DNA of 64,000 bases, taken from contig NW_026262668.1 of assembly GCF_021869535.1 (NCBI RefSeq), positions 65,688,058 through 65,752,057 of the forward strand, in the 5' to 3' direction. Each line of letters begins with the position of its first letter. Positions within the stretch are counted from its first letter, which is position 1. The position numbers and the translations under genes are program-made. Below, piece after piece: positions 23,340 to 33,969 of this stretch. The notes under the pieces are model-generated. The model worked only from the letters and a program-made list of their open reading frames with translations, had not been told where the DNA came from and searched no databases. This DNA comes from Mytilus californianus. Taxonomy: Eukaryota > Mollusca > Bivalvia > Mytilida > Mytilidae.

Positions 23340-24584
23340 TTAGTGAAGAATCAATACCAATCCGTATACAAAAAGGGTCATCAAAAATGTTAAAAGCAAC
23401 AACCACAAACACATTTTGTCAAAAAACATTGCAACAGTTTTCCAGCTTGGCTTCTTTTCATTCACCATTGTATCGTGTTCAACCTTGCTGTCATCTTCAA
23501 CTTGTTTCCTCTTGAAACATAATTTCAAAGAACACAGATAAATGAAAAAAATCAAACGATATACAATTTTGTTTTGCTTAGAATCTCCATCTTTGTAATA
23601 TAATCTGATACTGAATACAACCAGTGCAGTTGAAAATATGCTTGAAAATAGTTGATGAAGCAAATACATGTTAAAAATAGAAATGTTATTACTAGGTGGA
23701 AGTCGTTCCGATGTCATCGTCATGAAAACCACCAATGTCAAAAGAAGTGTAAACGAAAACGAGGTCCTTTCACCAGAATCTACAGGTAACAAGAACACCA
23801 ATGTTTGAACAAAACTAAGACTCGTTACTGGCAAAACGATATTCAAAATCGGAAAACGATGTTCTCTTTTAATTATAAAAGAGAAATCAATCTGTTCTTG
23901 AATTGTTGTAATGGCTGCAACCTGGATAGTTAAGCTTTTTTTTACTGCTGTGGTTGAATTTGCTTTAATTATCCATTCAGCATGTGGTGATGTTGCGCCT
24001 ATATATATTCCAAACGTTGATGAGAGTGTGATTTCAGTAAGCATGTCTAAAGTCAGTAGAGAAATGACACATTTATGTTCATCAAATGGATAATAAGTTA
24101 CGTCTGATTCACACGAGACGTGGTACATACCAACCATCATAAAACTTGCGTTTCCATCTGCAGAATATGTAACAGCAGATGTTTCAATTTCCATATTATT
24201 TTTGTAAATAAATATTGAATTACTGTAGACTCCATTTCTGAGAAATATAACTGGCATCCACGTTTTCAATACTGGCAGTTTAGTATTTGTTATTCCACCA
24301 TACTTGTCATCATCCCATGTTTTGAATTCGTCATTCCAAAAGAAAAGGAACGACGCAGTAAATGTCAGAGTTCCAGATATTTCATCATAATCTTGAATAG
24401 CATTTACACTGAGAAGTACGTCAATATTTACCTGATCAGTTTGGTTTATCCTTGGCTTTATATCTTTAGATGTGTTGGTTAGAACTTTGTGAAGATTTTC
24501 TACCTCAGTATATATTAAGGTTTCATGTACAGTCAGATTTGTATACAGAATCAAACTGATTGTCAATCTCGAAAATCCCATCAT
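23340..24584 (-). CDS. Cys-loop ligand-gated ion channel subunit, nicotinic-receptor-like, intronless (copy 1)
   Basis: 414 residues in one exon. Order: signal peptide ~1-24; extracellular domain with NxS/T sites; loop-D-like FFWNDEFKTW (81-90); Cys-loop C158 to C172 with 13 residues between (YYPFDEH inside); M1 ~243-267; M2 ~272-292 preceded by SGER; M3 ~302-327; a short cytoplasmic loop; M4 ~388-412. Glu before M2 (SGE) predicts a cation channel by family rule. The binding-site residues of classical nicotinic subunits are missing: no vicinal Cys pair in loop C, no Trp in loop B, and loop A reads WMPVIFLRN instead of WxPDxxLYN. It is therefore probably an orphan or modulatory subunit. Start: two adjacent Met codons; the first gives the full signal peptide. 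Paralogue of 46,122-47,348. Confidence 0.9.
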   Translation of the reverse strand: MMGFSRLTISLILYTNLTVHETLIYTEVENLHKVLTNTSKDIKPRINQTDQVNIDVLLSVNAIQDYDEISGTLTFTASFLFFWNDEFKTWDDDKYGGITNTKLPVLKTWMPVIFLRNGVYSNSIFIYKNNMEIETSAVTYSADGNASFMMVGMYHVSCESDVTYYPFDEHKCVISLLTLDMLTEITLSSTFGIYIGATSPHAEWIIKANSTTAVKKSLTIQVAAITTIQEQIDFSFIIKREHRFPILNIVLPVTSLSFVQTLVFLLPVDSGERTSFSFTLLLTLVVFMTMTSERLPPSNNISIFNMYLLHQLFSSIFSTALVVFSIRLYYKDGDSKQNKIVYRLIFFIYLCSLKLCFKRKQVEDDSKVEHDTMVNEKKPSWKTVAMFFDKMCLWLLLLTFLMTLFVYGLVLILH

Positions 24585-25252
24585 TCAGATGATAACTGTG
24601 GATGTCTAAAGGTTTTTTTCACAAATAAAACTGAAATCGACTTGGAATATTTTATAATCATAACCGACGTAATATTTCTCAAAGGAATTTAAAACAAATA
24701 CTCATCAACTGGTACAAGTATCACTGTTAATGATGTTTGCTAACTGAATTTTGAAATGAGTTGTTAAGTGATTGCATATCATGCACTGATCGAACTTGTT
24801 CACAAATTAAATGAAAGTCACTATTTGGGTACACTATTTTAATTACTGCAAAGTAACAAAATGCTTCATGGTTCTTACCTTGAATAACAGCCTGATATTT
24901 TTAAATATAGAACAGTCGTCAGTTTCATTGTTATCTGTATACCAAAGTGAAATGAGAATAGGAAATAACAAATGTCACGAGTTTCAATAGAATCATATCA
25001 ACCAGCCTTTAATTTTCTGTGGAATGCTTGGCATATTTTGTTTTTCTGTCTTTTCTTGGCTAGCTATCACTTTGTGTCCATAGTACATTTTTACTATCTA
25101 CTCCTCTGAAACAACTGAGCCATTTTACACCAAACATGGCCATACTTTTCTATATGTTGTATAGTTTCATTTGTGTATTAGACGATACTGCCGCAACTAT
25201 AACTATGATATATTGTGTTTACATGGGATGATTTCTAGCAGATATACCTCTT
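24585..25252 (-). other. Upstream flank of receptor copy 1
   Basis: AT-rich presumed promoter side. No clear TATA position or further exon could be fixed. Confidence 0.4.
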
Positions 25253-26110
25253 CGTAATTTTGTCACGACGAAAGTCTCATAATGCGAGACATAGGGGTGC
25301 TAAATTAGCTGTATATTGTAGAAGCTAGAAGGACTAGATACTTCATAATTTGTATACAGATTCCTTAAAGCCTGAAACTTCCGGCTACTATATGTCTATT
25401 ACATTTTACCTCATTTTTATGGTTCAATGAATGCTAATAAAAACTGCATATTTTTTCACCTGATTTGTTTAGTTCTTTTCATGTTCATTTGGTATATAGA
25501 ATAATTGCAAAGGATACATTATCCGTCAGACAGAGTTCACCTTACCTCGAGCTCATTTCATGAATCAGTGATCGACGTTAAGTTTTTGTGATTTTGTCCG
25601 TTTCTCAGATTCTATAAACAAAACGTCAAATATATTTGGTATTTAGAATGGTTATAAGATGTACACAACCGTCTGCAAGGTTCATCTGATCATTGTTCAT
25701 TATCGACGATAAGTTTTCATGATAAGGCTAGTTTCTGTAATACCATAAGCAATTGGTCAACTATATTTGTTGCAAAGAATAATTGTGAGGTGTGTTTTTT
25801 TCGTCTGACGGGGATCATCTGATCATGACCTTATACTCAGGGTTTAATGAACAATGTTGAGTGTATGTGCTTAGTCCATTTGTCAGATACCATAAGCTGG
25901 AGGCTGAATACTCGTAGCTGGGGTGTGATGTCCGCCTGGCAGGGTTAATCTAACTCTTACCTCATTTATATGGTTCATTGGTCAACGTTATGTTTTTGTG
26001 ATTAGGGACATTTTTCAGATATCATAAACACTAGGTCATTTTTTTGGGGTGTATACAAATATTTTGACGTGCACGTTTCTGTCCGACAGGTTTCATCTGA
26101 CTGAAGGGAT
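25253..26110 (+). repeat. Dispersed tandem-core element, copy 3 (diverged)
   Basis: Related to 9,485 and 11,098: start TTTTGTCACGACGAAAGTCT...GCGAGACATAGG, units with CATAAGC.A..GGTCAACTATATTTG and TTCATCTGA. Here TGACCTTGACCT is degraded in every unit. It lies ~670 bp upstream of receptor copy 1. Confidence 0.7.
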
Positions 26111-26683
26111 TTTCCGTATCTCCATATATAACATTATGAAAATATATCATAAGATAAATAGATAAGAAGTGGAGTGAAATTTTATTTTTTTGAAAATAAA
26201 TTCATGTTTCATGATTAATGATAGATGAGAGTGTAGATCTAATCAGTGTGTCATACACATAAAAATATATGGCCACATTTAAAAATATGTTTGTTTCCCC
26301 TCTCCCGACCCTGGATTTCACAGGAGGGTAGGTAGGTAGGCCAAAAGTTTTTTCTTCAGCAGTATTAAATGTATATTGTAAATTTCCATGATCACATACA
26401 AAGCCTTATACTACAACGTTTGCTCTTCTTTTATTTAAAGGCGAAAATTTGAGGTTTGACTGTTCAATTCAAATAAAGAGAGCTTTTAAATGCATGCATT
26501 AATCATGCAATATGGTGTTATTTCTTTTCAAACATGGAAGTACCCCTGATAGCATTATTTTTTTGTACATGGTCTTAGATATTTACAGTAAATCAATAAA
26601 AATTAAATGATTGAAACTGTTTTTTTATGTATTCATGACTAAATTATCAGTGTCACATATGTTTCGAAAAGCATTTTAAAATG
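26111..26683. other. Intergenic sequence, nothing recognised
   Basis: AT-rich; a short GTAGG run near 26,326. Confidence 0.5.
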
Positions 26684-26896
26684 TCATTTTTTGGGCATTC
26701 TCTTGGTTATCCCTTTTGGCAAACAGGTTTGACAACATGACAGAACAACTCTATGTGTTTTAAAGGCATTTTCATCTTTTCCAGCATTAGGTGAGGTACA
26801 GTGGCAACAGATATCTGTTCTCCCAATACTTGAAGAGTAGAAAGGGAATTCATTATGGGTTGAGCAAAACATCTGCAACCTGACAAAGACTTTCCC
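26684..26896 (-). pseudogene. Cys-rich unknown gene, last exon (possible pseudogene)
   Basis: From the first sense codon after an upstream TAG to the stop at 26,684 this reads ...MFCSTHNEFPFYSSS, then ICCHCTSPNAGKD, SCCQTCLPKG and a basic end (ITKRMPKK). The paired CxxC motifs suggest a zinc-binding fold. I recall similar C-termini (C..C...E..YYS...C.HC...LC..C...G) in uncharacterised cnidarian and bivalve proteins; no function is known to me. The exon phase does not match the preceding exon at 27,444-27,621, so either an exon was missed or the frame is broken. Confidence 0.5.
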
Positions 26897-27443
26897 CTAC
26901 ATTACATCTCATGTGAAAAAAAGAGGGAAAATATTCAAAGACTCTTAAAATATACCATCTGACAGTATCTCCAAAAGCAGATTTTGAAATTGACTCTGGC
27001 ACAGCAAAATGAATATAAGGGCATTTGTCACAATGGTGACAATATTCAAATGATTCATGACCACAATGTCATGAACACAGCCAACAAAAGAACCAAAGCA
27101 TTCAGTAAATATTAAAATATGATATAGACCTAATGCTTTTTTCTAGCATACTTCAAAATTCAAATGACATGACATTCAGACATATTACATATATGCTTTT
27201 ACTAAACATTAAAGTATTTAATGTAATTATATCTATTTTAATTTTTATTATTAAACAAAACCATGTTGTGTAGAATAGAGAATGGAAATTGGGAATATAT
27301 CTTAACTTGTATCAATTAAATGCGACTTTTATTCAATATGCTGTACACATGTTTCAAGGAGTAATCTTTCATATGCAGCATTAGAATGAAACCAATGGAA
27401 GGCAGTAAACAAAAATATGTATGAAAAAAGTATTGAATCTTAC

Positions 27444-27621
27444 CATCTGGAGTGATGACTGACCCACATGTATAATCATATTTCTCAAGGATGTGCCTCT
27501 GTGACCTCGTGTCTCTGGCGCTGATTTTTAATTTTGAGTACACACATCTTGGTTTGTCACATTCTTTGCAGTTAACAGTCATCCTTACATTTTGTGCAGT
27601 CAACATATTATTCTTGCATCC
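27444..27621 (-). pseudogene. Cys-rich unknown gene, internal exon
   Basis: Acceptor TTTTTTCAG and donor GTAAGATT are good. It encodes GCKNNMLTAQNVRMTVNC, then KECDKPRCVYSKLKIS, and ends HILEKYDYTCGSVITPDG. CxxC followed by PRCVYS and later YTCG is a recurrent layout in the unknown family noted for 26,684. Entry phase 0 matches the exit phase of 28,049-28,272, which supports them as neighbouring exons. Confidence 0.6.
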
Positions 27622-28048
27622 CTGAAAAAACAAAGTAGAAAAAAAACATTAGCTTTACACACACAAAAAAACCCACAAAATTCAGTCAATGGCATGATAA
27701 TGTATAACATGTGTAAGGAAACATCAGGAATTTTTAATTGAAGTGCACATGGAAGACAAAACTTGGTAAATACTGAAACATATCTGTATGAGTAATAATT
27801 AATTATTTGCGATTATTCTGTTCTATGTCTGAAATCTGACATTTGGTAGAAAAATTCAAAGTGTGCAGTAACAAATTAACACATTTTTTACATGATTTAA
27901 AGAGAGGAGATATGCTTAGACCTTTTAAAAAAAAATAAAATATAGTTTTTTAGTCTACATGTTTTATTATAATATACCGGCGACTCACAGGAAGGACAAT
28001 TCTTGTCAAATGGGAAGTAACTCTGTTAAATGAAAATATGGAATATAC

Positions 28049-28272
28049 CTGTTGTTCTTGAGCTACTACAACTAATGTTTGGTTCTGGCTAGATGGTCTG
28101 TACTTCTCAGAAGTATCTGTGCCAAGCGTACTTTCAAAGGGTTTGTAATGATTCCCAGTGTTGTCCATAACTGGATCTGGTAACCATTACCACTTTGTAC
28201 CTGGTTGACAACACTCGTCATTGTGACACCTTCTAATCTGGAAACTGTAATGGCGTTCCAAACAATAAGCAG
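28049..28272 (-). pseudogene. Cys-rich unknown gene, exon with in-frame stop
   Basis: Acceptor ATTCCAG, donor GTATATTC. The frame that joins the next exon reads ERHYSFQIRRCHNDECCQP, then TAA at 28,187-28,189, then WLPDPVMDNTGNHYKPF, GTDTSEKYRPS and QTLVVVAQEQQ. Both sides of the stop fit the same family pattern (YSxQIRRCxxxxCC...LPDPV...HYxPF...GTDTxExxRPS), so the TAA looks like a nonsense mutation, not an exon edge. An intron of ~20 nt would be needed to avoid it. The locus is probably a decayed copy. Confidence 0.55.
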
Positions 28273-28729
28273 CTGGAATACAACCAATAAGATATAACAA
28301 ATTTATTTATCCTTTTTTTCTGATGGATGGATGGTTAAATATTATTAAATTATGAGATACATTTTGTATATATACTTATGATACATCAAAGTTTGTACAT
28401 ACTTTATAGTAGTTGTGCTAAGTCACTAAAGGTATTATAGATACACATGAAAAAGTCACTATCTGTGAAAAGATCAATGAACTGCATGAAAACCCCAAAC
28501 TCAAAGGTGAAATGCAGTCAGCCTGTGAACAAAAACGTATGAGTTCAGCGAAATAGTTCGATTTGGTGTTTGTTAACTGTGCAATTTTTCTACAGTAAAA
28601 ATATCGGAAGCACATATTGTTTTGTCGATTGAGGAAACTGACAGAGCTTTCCACTTGCAAAGGTTATCAAAATACATATCTAAAAACTGTTTTTACTCTG
28701 CAGCATGGACAAGATTGTGTTGCTGGTAC

Positions 28730-28931
28730 TTCCCACTAGCAATGGCGGGATCAATCAAAGTGACCTCTGCTTCAGTAATCTCTATCTCGTCAGCAGTTGC
28801 AGGAGGTTTACATTTAGAAGGTTTTTCTTTTAGTTTGACTCTCTCTGCTCTAGATCCCAGCAGTGATTTTACACCTTCTACTGATCTCAACCATGATTCT
28901 TTGAGTCCTGAGACAGAGTTATCGTATTCCT
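28730..28931 (-). CDS. Possible upstream exon of the Cys-rich unknown gene
   Basis: After acceptor TTATTTAG the frame reads EYDNSVSGLKESWLRSVEGV, continues lysine-rich (KLKEKPSKCKPP), then acidic (DEIEITEAEVTLIDPA). A weak donor AA|GTACCA gives a phase that does not fit 28,272, so linkage to the downstream exons is unproven. No recognised domain. Confidence 0.35.
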
Positions 28932-28947
28932 CTAAATAACCAAACAA

Positions 28948-29979
28948 AGATAACTATAGGTTAAAGTTTTGTGTAATATTTCAACGAATCCCCAACGTTT
29001 CGTCTAGTTTTCTTTTCTACTGGCTCTATATATCACAGGACAACATAAATATTCCGTATTTGTACGAAACTAGATCTGAGTCGTTCAATGTAAGATACTA
29101 TCAAAATCTAGCGATTTTCAGCAAAGATTAACGTTTTTGAAGCAAGGTTATTACGGCAAATTAAATTGGGCAATATTCGGGCATAAAAATGTACGGCGAA
29201 TAGGATTATTTGCGAAATCACTATGACGATACCATAGTGATTATCTATTGCTATTAATAACATAAGTCTTTCATGAGGTCAATATGATGACACCAATGGG
29301 GTTTGGCAAGCCAAAATACATATTCCCAATCAAATGATAAACAGTTTTTGCAAGCAAGTTACAGTACCATAAAACACACTATAAAGTTCAACTTAACTAT
29401 TTAAAATAACCATGTTTATGAGTTTGATAATTACAGTTAATATCAAACAGGCAATGTCCCGATCTTAGATACCAAAAGGAAAATTCTGAATTGAATAAAT
29501 GTCAATTAATATTATGACAATACCTAGCACTGAACTTTTAAATATATTCTAGTTCACTGTCTACGTCTTTCTAATACTTTTATTGTCTTTCATTTTCGGT
29601 AAAAGATGGATTTAAACAATATAGTGATTGGGTACAGTGATTAAGCAGTGTCATTTTTTTCCATTCGTTCCGTTGATTGATGAGGTCTAACGTTTTCTAA
29701 TAAAATCCATATTAGCAGGTGCACAACTTCAATATACGGGCAATCGTTTTATGTCGCTAGTCCGTCCATCATCACCACACTGTGAGCCAGTTTTGCTCTT
29801 TGCCGGACCCGGAAAAAAACATTACTTTGTGAAGAAACACAATAACTCAAAAAACAAATACACCATAGAAGATAACAGATGCGGTATTCAAATGGATTGT
29901 GATTGTGTATCTCGACTGCTCGACTAGATTATGTGTATATATGAAGGAACACAATCTTAAAATCATCTTGCCAAGTTTT
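28948..29979. other. Intergenic sequence, nothing recognised
   Basis: No repeat or exon supported. GC content rises slightly near 29,740-29,815. Confidence 0.5.
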
Positions 29980-30035
29980 AAGTTTCATGTTCAGATATAT
30001 TCATGATGTCCTGCCACTCAGTAACCAGAAAGTCT
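29980..30035 (+). pseudogene. Scrap of Penelope-like reverse transcriptase around its YxDD box
   Basis: FRYIHDVLPLSNQK corresponds to FRYIDDVLTLNN of the element at 33,970; the first catalytic Asp is His. Only ~50 bp are recognisable. Confidence 0.5.
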
Positions 30036-30164
30036 GCCCTAAATCTGGTCTTACATTTATACAGATGGAAAACATCTTATTATTAAAATTATACGGAAGT
30101 TTACACGTATTTGTTTCTTACGCTAAAACTCCAAAACAGGATTGTGAAAAAGAAAGACTGAAAA

Positions 30165-30360
30165 TAAACTCATCATAGATACCAGGATTGAAATTTTGTA
30201 TTTGCGCCAGACGCGCGTTTCGTCTACAAAAGACTCATCAGTGACGCTCGAATAAAAAAAAGTTAAATAGGTAAAAAAAAGTACGAAGTTGAAGAGCACT
30301 GAGGACCAAAAATTCCTAAAAGTTTTGCCAAATACAGCTAAGGTAATCGAGACTACGAAA
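30165..30360 (+). repeat. Mussel dispersed repeat (GACGCGCGTTTCGTCTACAAA family)
   Basis: ATAAACTCATCATAGATACC, CCAGACGCGCGTTTCGTCTA, CAAAAGACTCATCAGTGACG and GCCAAATACAGCTAAGGTAA in order. I recall this block as one of the commonest repeats in mussels; class unknown. Confidence 0.75.
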
Positions 30361-30479
30361 GTGTTACGGACACAATCACGAAATAGTTGATTGTTACGAT
30401 GGGTCTGTGAGACATGTTTCCGCGATCGTAGACCTTAAGAGCACAAGTAGATGAAATGTACCCATTATATACAATATCA

Positions 30480-30905
30480 TATTCTTTCATGTTTGACTAA
30501 GCCTTGTCACATTCAACGAAATGAGTACGGGATTATGGTTACGACAATTCGAACAAATCTGTCGTCGCCTGTGAAACAGATATTCCATATCGGCCAATGA
30601 ACTCGTGATGGCGTCTGTAAAAGTTTCAAAGGTTGTGACAACTTCACCACTTCTTACCCTTGATGTGTGTGAACAGCAACCCTCTATCAACGAAATTATG
30701 AGTATCGTATCAACTGGGAGATATACACACCATAGGCAGGAGTTGCTGTAATGTAACTACAATGAAATGGAAAGTTCACAATGGGGAAGTTGAAATCATC
30801 ATTTTGTCGTGAAGTGTTGTTATCAACCGACCCTCAATGTTAATTTTTAGATGTAAGTCAAGATATGAAACATAATGTTTCTGTTGTATCCTTTATTTCA
30901 AGTTG
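30480..30905 (-). pseudogene. Penelope-like element, C-terminal coding remnant
   Basis: Colinear with 32,417-32,860 on the same strand. Minus-strand pieces correspond to the INFPFxCSNIPA, GVCISxFIR, LxRGLLL and ELVxRYxIS segments, broken by frameshifts. The 3' tail and the RT core are missing. Confidence 0.6.
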
Positions 30906-30939
30906 ATTGGATAGATGCGTTCCACCTTCCTTTCAACTG

Positions 30940-31215
30940 ATGTTAACATTTTGTTATGGAGCTTTGTTTCACCACTGTCAAAAGTTAAGCAGAGGGTTGA
31001 GCACTTTCAAATTCACGAAAACCAGTCACATTCTTTATGTGCCTGTCCAAAGCCAGGCACATGTAAACCAGTGGTTGTTTTATGTTGTCTGCCATCTTTG
31101 TTTTTCATTTATTATTGAAGTACAAATTAGGCCGTTGTTTTCCCTTTTGAATCATGTTACATTTTTTATACCGGGGTCTTTTATAGCTCACTACATGCAT
31201 ACGGTATGGGCTTTG
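30940..31215 (+). repeat. Dispersed repeat R1, copy at 31 kb
   Basis: Blocks AACCAGTCACATTCTTTATG, TGCCTGTCCAAAGCCAGG, GGTCTTTTATAGCTCACTAC and ACGGTATGGGCTTTGATCAA. Same family as 38,012, 44,526 (-), 51,140, 52,290, 58,702 (-), 60,540 (-) and 61,330. Most copies share the 3' end and differ in 5' extent, as retroposons do. Confidence 0.75.
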
Positions 31216-31694
31216 ATCAATGTTAAATGTACATGCAATTGTATGCTCTGCTTTTAAATTAATTTATAATCATAATCATTTGAACAGTAATGATAACAAT
31301 GTATAAATGAATCTGTGTCTTAAAAATATTGTTAATCAACAGTTTTGCATTTATGAACAAACACTAAAATGATGTAGTTCATTTTCAGCTTTACAGTGGT
31401 TGCATACATCACAAATCATAAACAAATTAAAAACATAATTCGAAATTAGAAAAAGAACTTGTTACATAGGAAATTCAAACACCTAAAACTACAATTTGCA
31501 TTTCCTCGATCATGTGGAATATATCTATAATACAGCTATCAAACTTACAAACTACAGTTAAAAATATTTCACATGTAAAAATAATAATTGACACACTTCG
31601 TGAACAGTTATTAACCATTTTTTAATATACTAATTGACACCCTTCGTAATCAGTTATTGACAATGTCTACTTAAAATGAATACGCTCACGTGGT
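31216..31694. repeat. Left part of the 31-40 kb block homologous to 61.3-63.5 kb
   Basis: Colinear with 61,745-62,209. Shared landmarks are CTACAATTTGCATTTCCTCG, ATCATGTGGAATAT and paired ATTGACACACTTCGT motifs. On the minus strand CNHCKAENELHHFSVC suggests an old zinc-knuckle coding sequence. Confidence 0.6.
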
Positions 31695-32231
31695 TTGACT
31701 ATTTTTGCCAAGATTTTCAACCACAAGAGGCTTTTAGAGGCCTTTAACCTCAAAGATATGAAAACCAAACCTCCGGATTGCTCATGTGCACCGTCAAAAT
31801 ACAATTATAGTCCAGCTGGTCATGTTGTTACTGGCAACCTTGGCATCGTTACCAATGAACAACTAAGAGAGTTGTTATCCAAGGGACTAAAATATAGAAT
31901 TCCCCAGCCCATCAACTGGAAAAAGAACTTCAGGTTACTGATTGATGCAGTTGAGGACTATGCTAGAAAATGTGTAAAGCGCGAACCAGACGAACCAGAA
32001 CTGGACACTTTGTCTGAATGGATCAAAGCTATTCGATCATGCATTCAGAAGCGCATTCAGACACTACGATGTACTATGAGTACAAGGGTTTCTAACCCAT
32101 TCAAGAACCCGGAGGTTGTGGATGCTTTATCCTCATTGCATGACAAATATGTCGTTGTTCCAGCAGATAAAGCCTCCAATAATACTGTCTTCGTATGTAA
32201 AAACCATTATTTGCAATGTCTCACAAAAGAG
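31695..32231 (+). pseudogene. Penelope-like element, N-terminal part, split by a nested insertion
   Basis: About 179 codons contain SPAGHVVTGNLGIV, LLSKGLKYRIPQP, LDTLSEWIKAIR and DKYVVVPADKASNNTVFVCK, the region before the RT fingers in invertebrate Penelope-like elements. The frame stops being element sequence at 32,231, inside CLTKE. It resumes in the same frame at 33,970 (LGINSTPGN) after an oppositely oriented element. A GIY-YIG endonuclease is not seen; the element begins near 31,700, so an N-terminal one could have been lost by truncation. Subgroup not decided. Confidence 0.8.
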
Positions 32232-33958
32232 GGGCGAAAGATACCTGAATGACAAACAATCGTAAACAAAACACAACATAGAAAACTAAAGACTAAGCAA
32301 CACGAACCCCACCAAAAACTGAGGGTGATCTCAGGTGCTCCGGAAGGGTAAGCAGATCCTGCTCCACATGTGGCACCCGTCGTGTTGCTCATGTTAGTAC
32401 ACACCCGGTCAATAGTCTAATTCGGTAGGTCATATTCATGAAAAGGGAACGGGATTGTAGTTTCGACATTAAGAACATATCCGCTAATTTTTTGTGAGAT
32501 GGATATTTCATAACGGTCAACCAACTCGTGATGGCGTCCGTAAAATTTACGAAGGGATGATTTCAACTTCACCATTTGGAACTCTTGGTTTAATAGCTTC
32601 CTTGTGAGCAGCAACCCTCTATCAAGGAAATCCTGATAAGAAATACAAGCCCGGGAAAATCGTATAAATGGGGAGATACATACTCCGTATGCAGGCGTTG
32701 CGGGAATGTTGCTACATTGAAATGGAAAGTTCACAATTGGGAAGCTGAAATCATCTCTTTTGTCGTAAAGTTTTGTTTTCAACCGACCTCATTGTAAATT
32801 TCTAGATGTAAGTCAAGATATGAGGCAGACTTAACTGCATCTGTTGTATCCTTTATCTCTAGTTGGATGGGATAGATGCGTTCAACATAGTCACCAAATT
32901 TTGAATTATTTAGTGAGAGAACATCATCTATATAGCGGAAAGTAAAGTTAAAGGATACTTCTTTTCTTTCTTCCTAAGAAGTTCCTCTATGAAGTCAGCC
33001 TCATATGAATAAAGGAACAAGCCGACAAGAAGAGTGACACAGTTGGTTCCCATGGGAATGTCGAAAGTTTGTTGAAAAACACGTCCTCCAAACGTAACAA
33101 ATATGTTGTCAATAAAGAAATCAAGCATCTTGATAATGTCAGTTTCAGAGAATTTTTTGTTTGAATCAGAGTTATTTTTTACAAAGTAGGATTTATCCCT
33201 CCCTAAGGCAAGATACTTGGCCATTCTTTTTTATGAAGCAAAGCAATACCAACTCTTTCAATTTGTCTTTTAGTTTGGAATGGGAAATACTTGTGTAAAG
33301 TGTAGAAACCTCAAATGTTTTATTACTGTTGCAAGATGAAAGAGTCTTAGATTGTATGTACTCTAAAAGATCTTTGGAATTTTTTTAGTATCCACATCTG
33401 ATTCACGCCACCTCTAGAATAGGCAGTTTCACAATAACTTTGAAGCCCGGCTTTGATTGCTGATAAAATTGATGTTAATAATTTAGAAAGAGGTTTCATG
33501 GAGCACTTGGAAGACCCAGCAATATACCGTTGTTTGTAAGGACACTTATGTAGTTTAGGTATCCAATACAGTGATGGAAGATCCAGATCTTCATCTTTGG
33601 TTGAAATTCAAAAGGAACATAGAACAGACCTATGATAATCCAGGATTTCATCTTTAGTAAGTGTCGTGTGGTATATGTTGGGTTTCCAAGTGAATTGTCA
33701 ATACCTAATTCATTTATCAAGCAGTTTATGTAATGTGATTTACACACAAAAACGATGTTGTTTGGGGCTTTATCTGCGGGGACAACAACAAATTTTTCAT
33801 GGAGGTAGGACAAGTGTTTTGCAACATTTGGGTCTTTGAAGATTGACGTAGCATGGGTATTGGTAGAACAATTCAGTTTCTTAATTCTGAGTTGTATCAA
33901 CGACCTCACAGCCTTAATCTATTCGGAAAGAGTATCTACGTCTTCTTTCTCGCATTTA
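32232..33958 (-). mobile_element. Penelope-like element nested in the previous one (degenerate)
   Basis: On the minus strand from 33,958: DTLSE, HEKFVVVPADKAPNN, SRGGVNQMWILK, GRDKSYFVKNNSDS, FGGRVFQQTFDIPMGTN, FRYIDDVLSLNN, YDKRDDFSFPIVNFPF, RKFYGRHHELVDRYEIS, then a 3' tail ending with the complement of GGGCGAAAGATACC. The catalytic YIDD residues are present, but several frameshifts and a Trp-to-stop change (DTLSE*IKA) break the frame. It is flanked by an 11-bp direct repeat, TCACAAAAGAG, at 32,221-32,231 and 33,959-33,969. It is 5'-truncated. Confidence 0.8.
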
Positions 33959-33969
33959 TCACAAAAGAG

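Noticed and set aside
28622-28939. 105-codon plus-strand frame opposite 28,730-28,931
   Set aside because: Shadow of the minus-strand exon candidate, which has the splice signals.
30907-31257. 116-codon plus-strand frame
   Set aside because: Lies in R1; other R1 copies are broken in the same frame.
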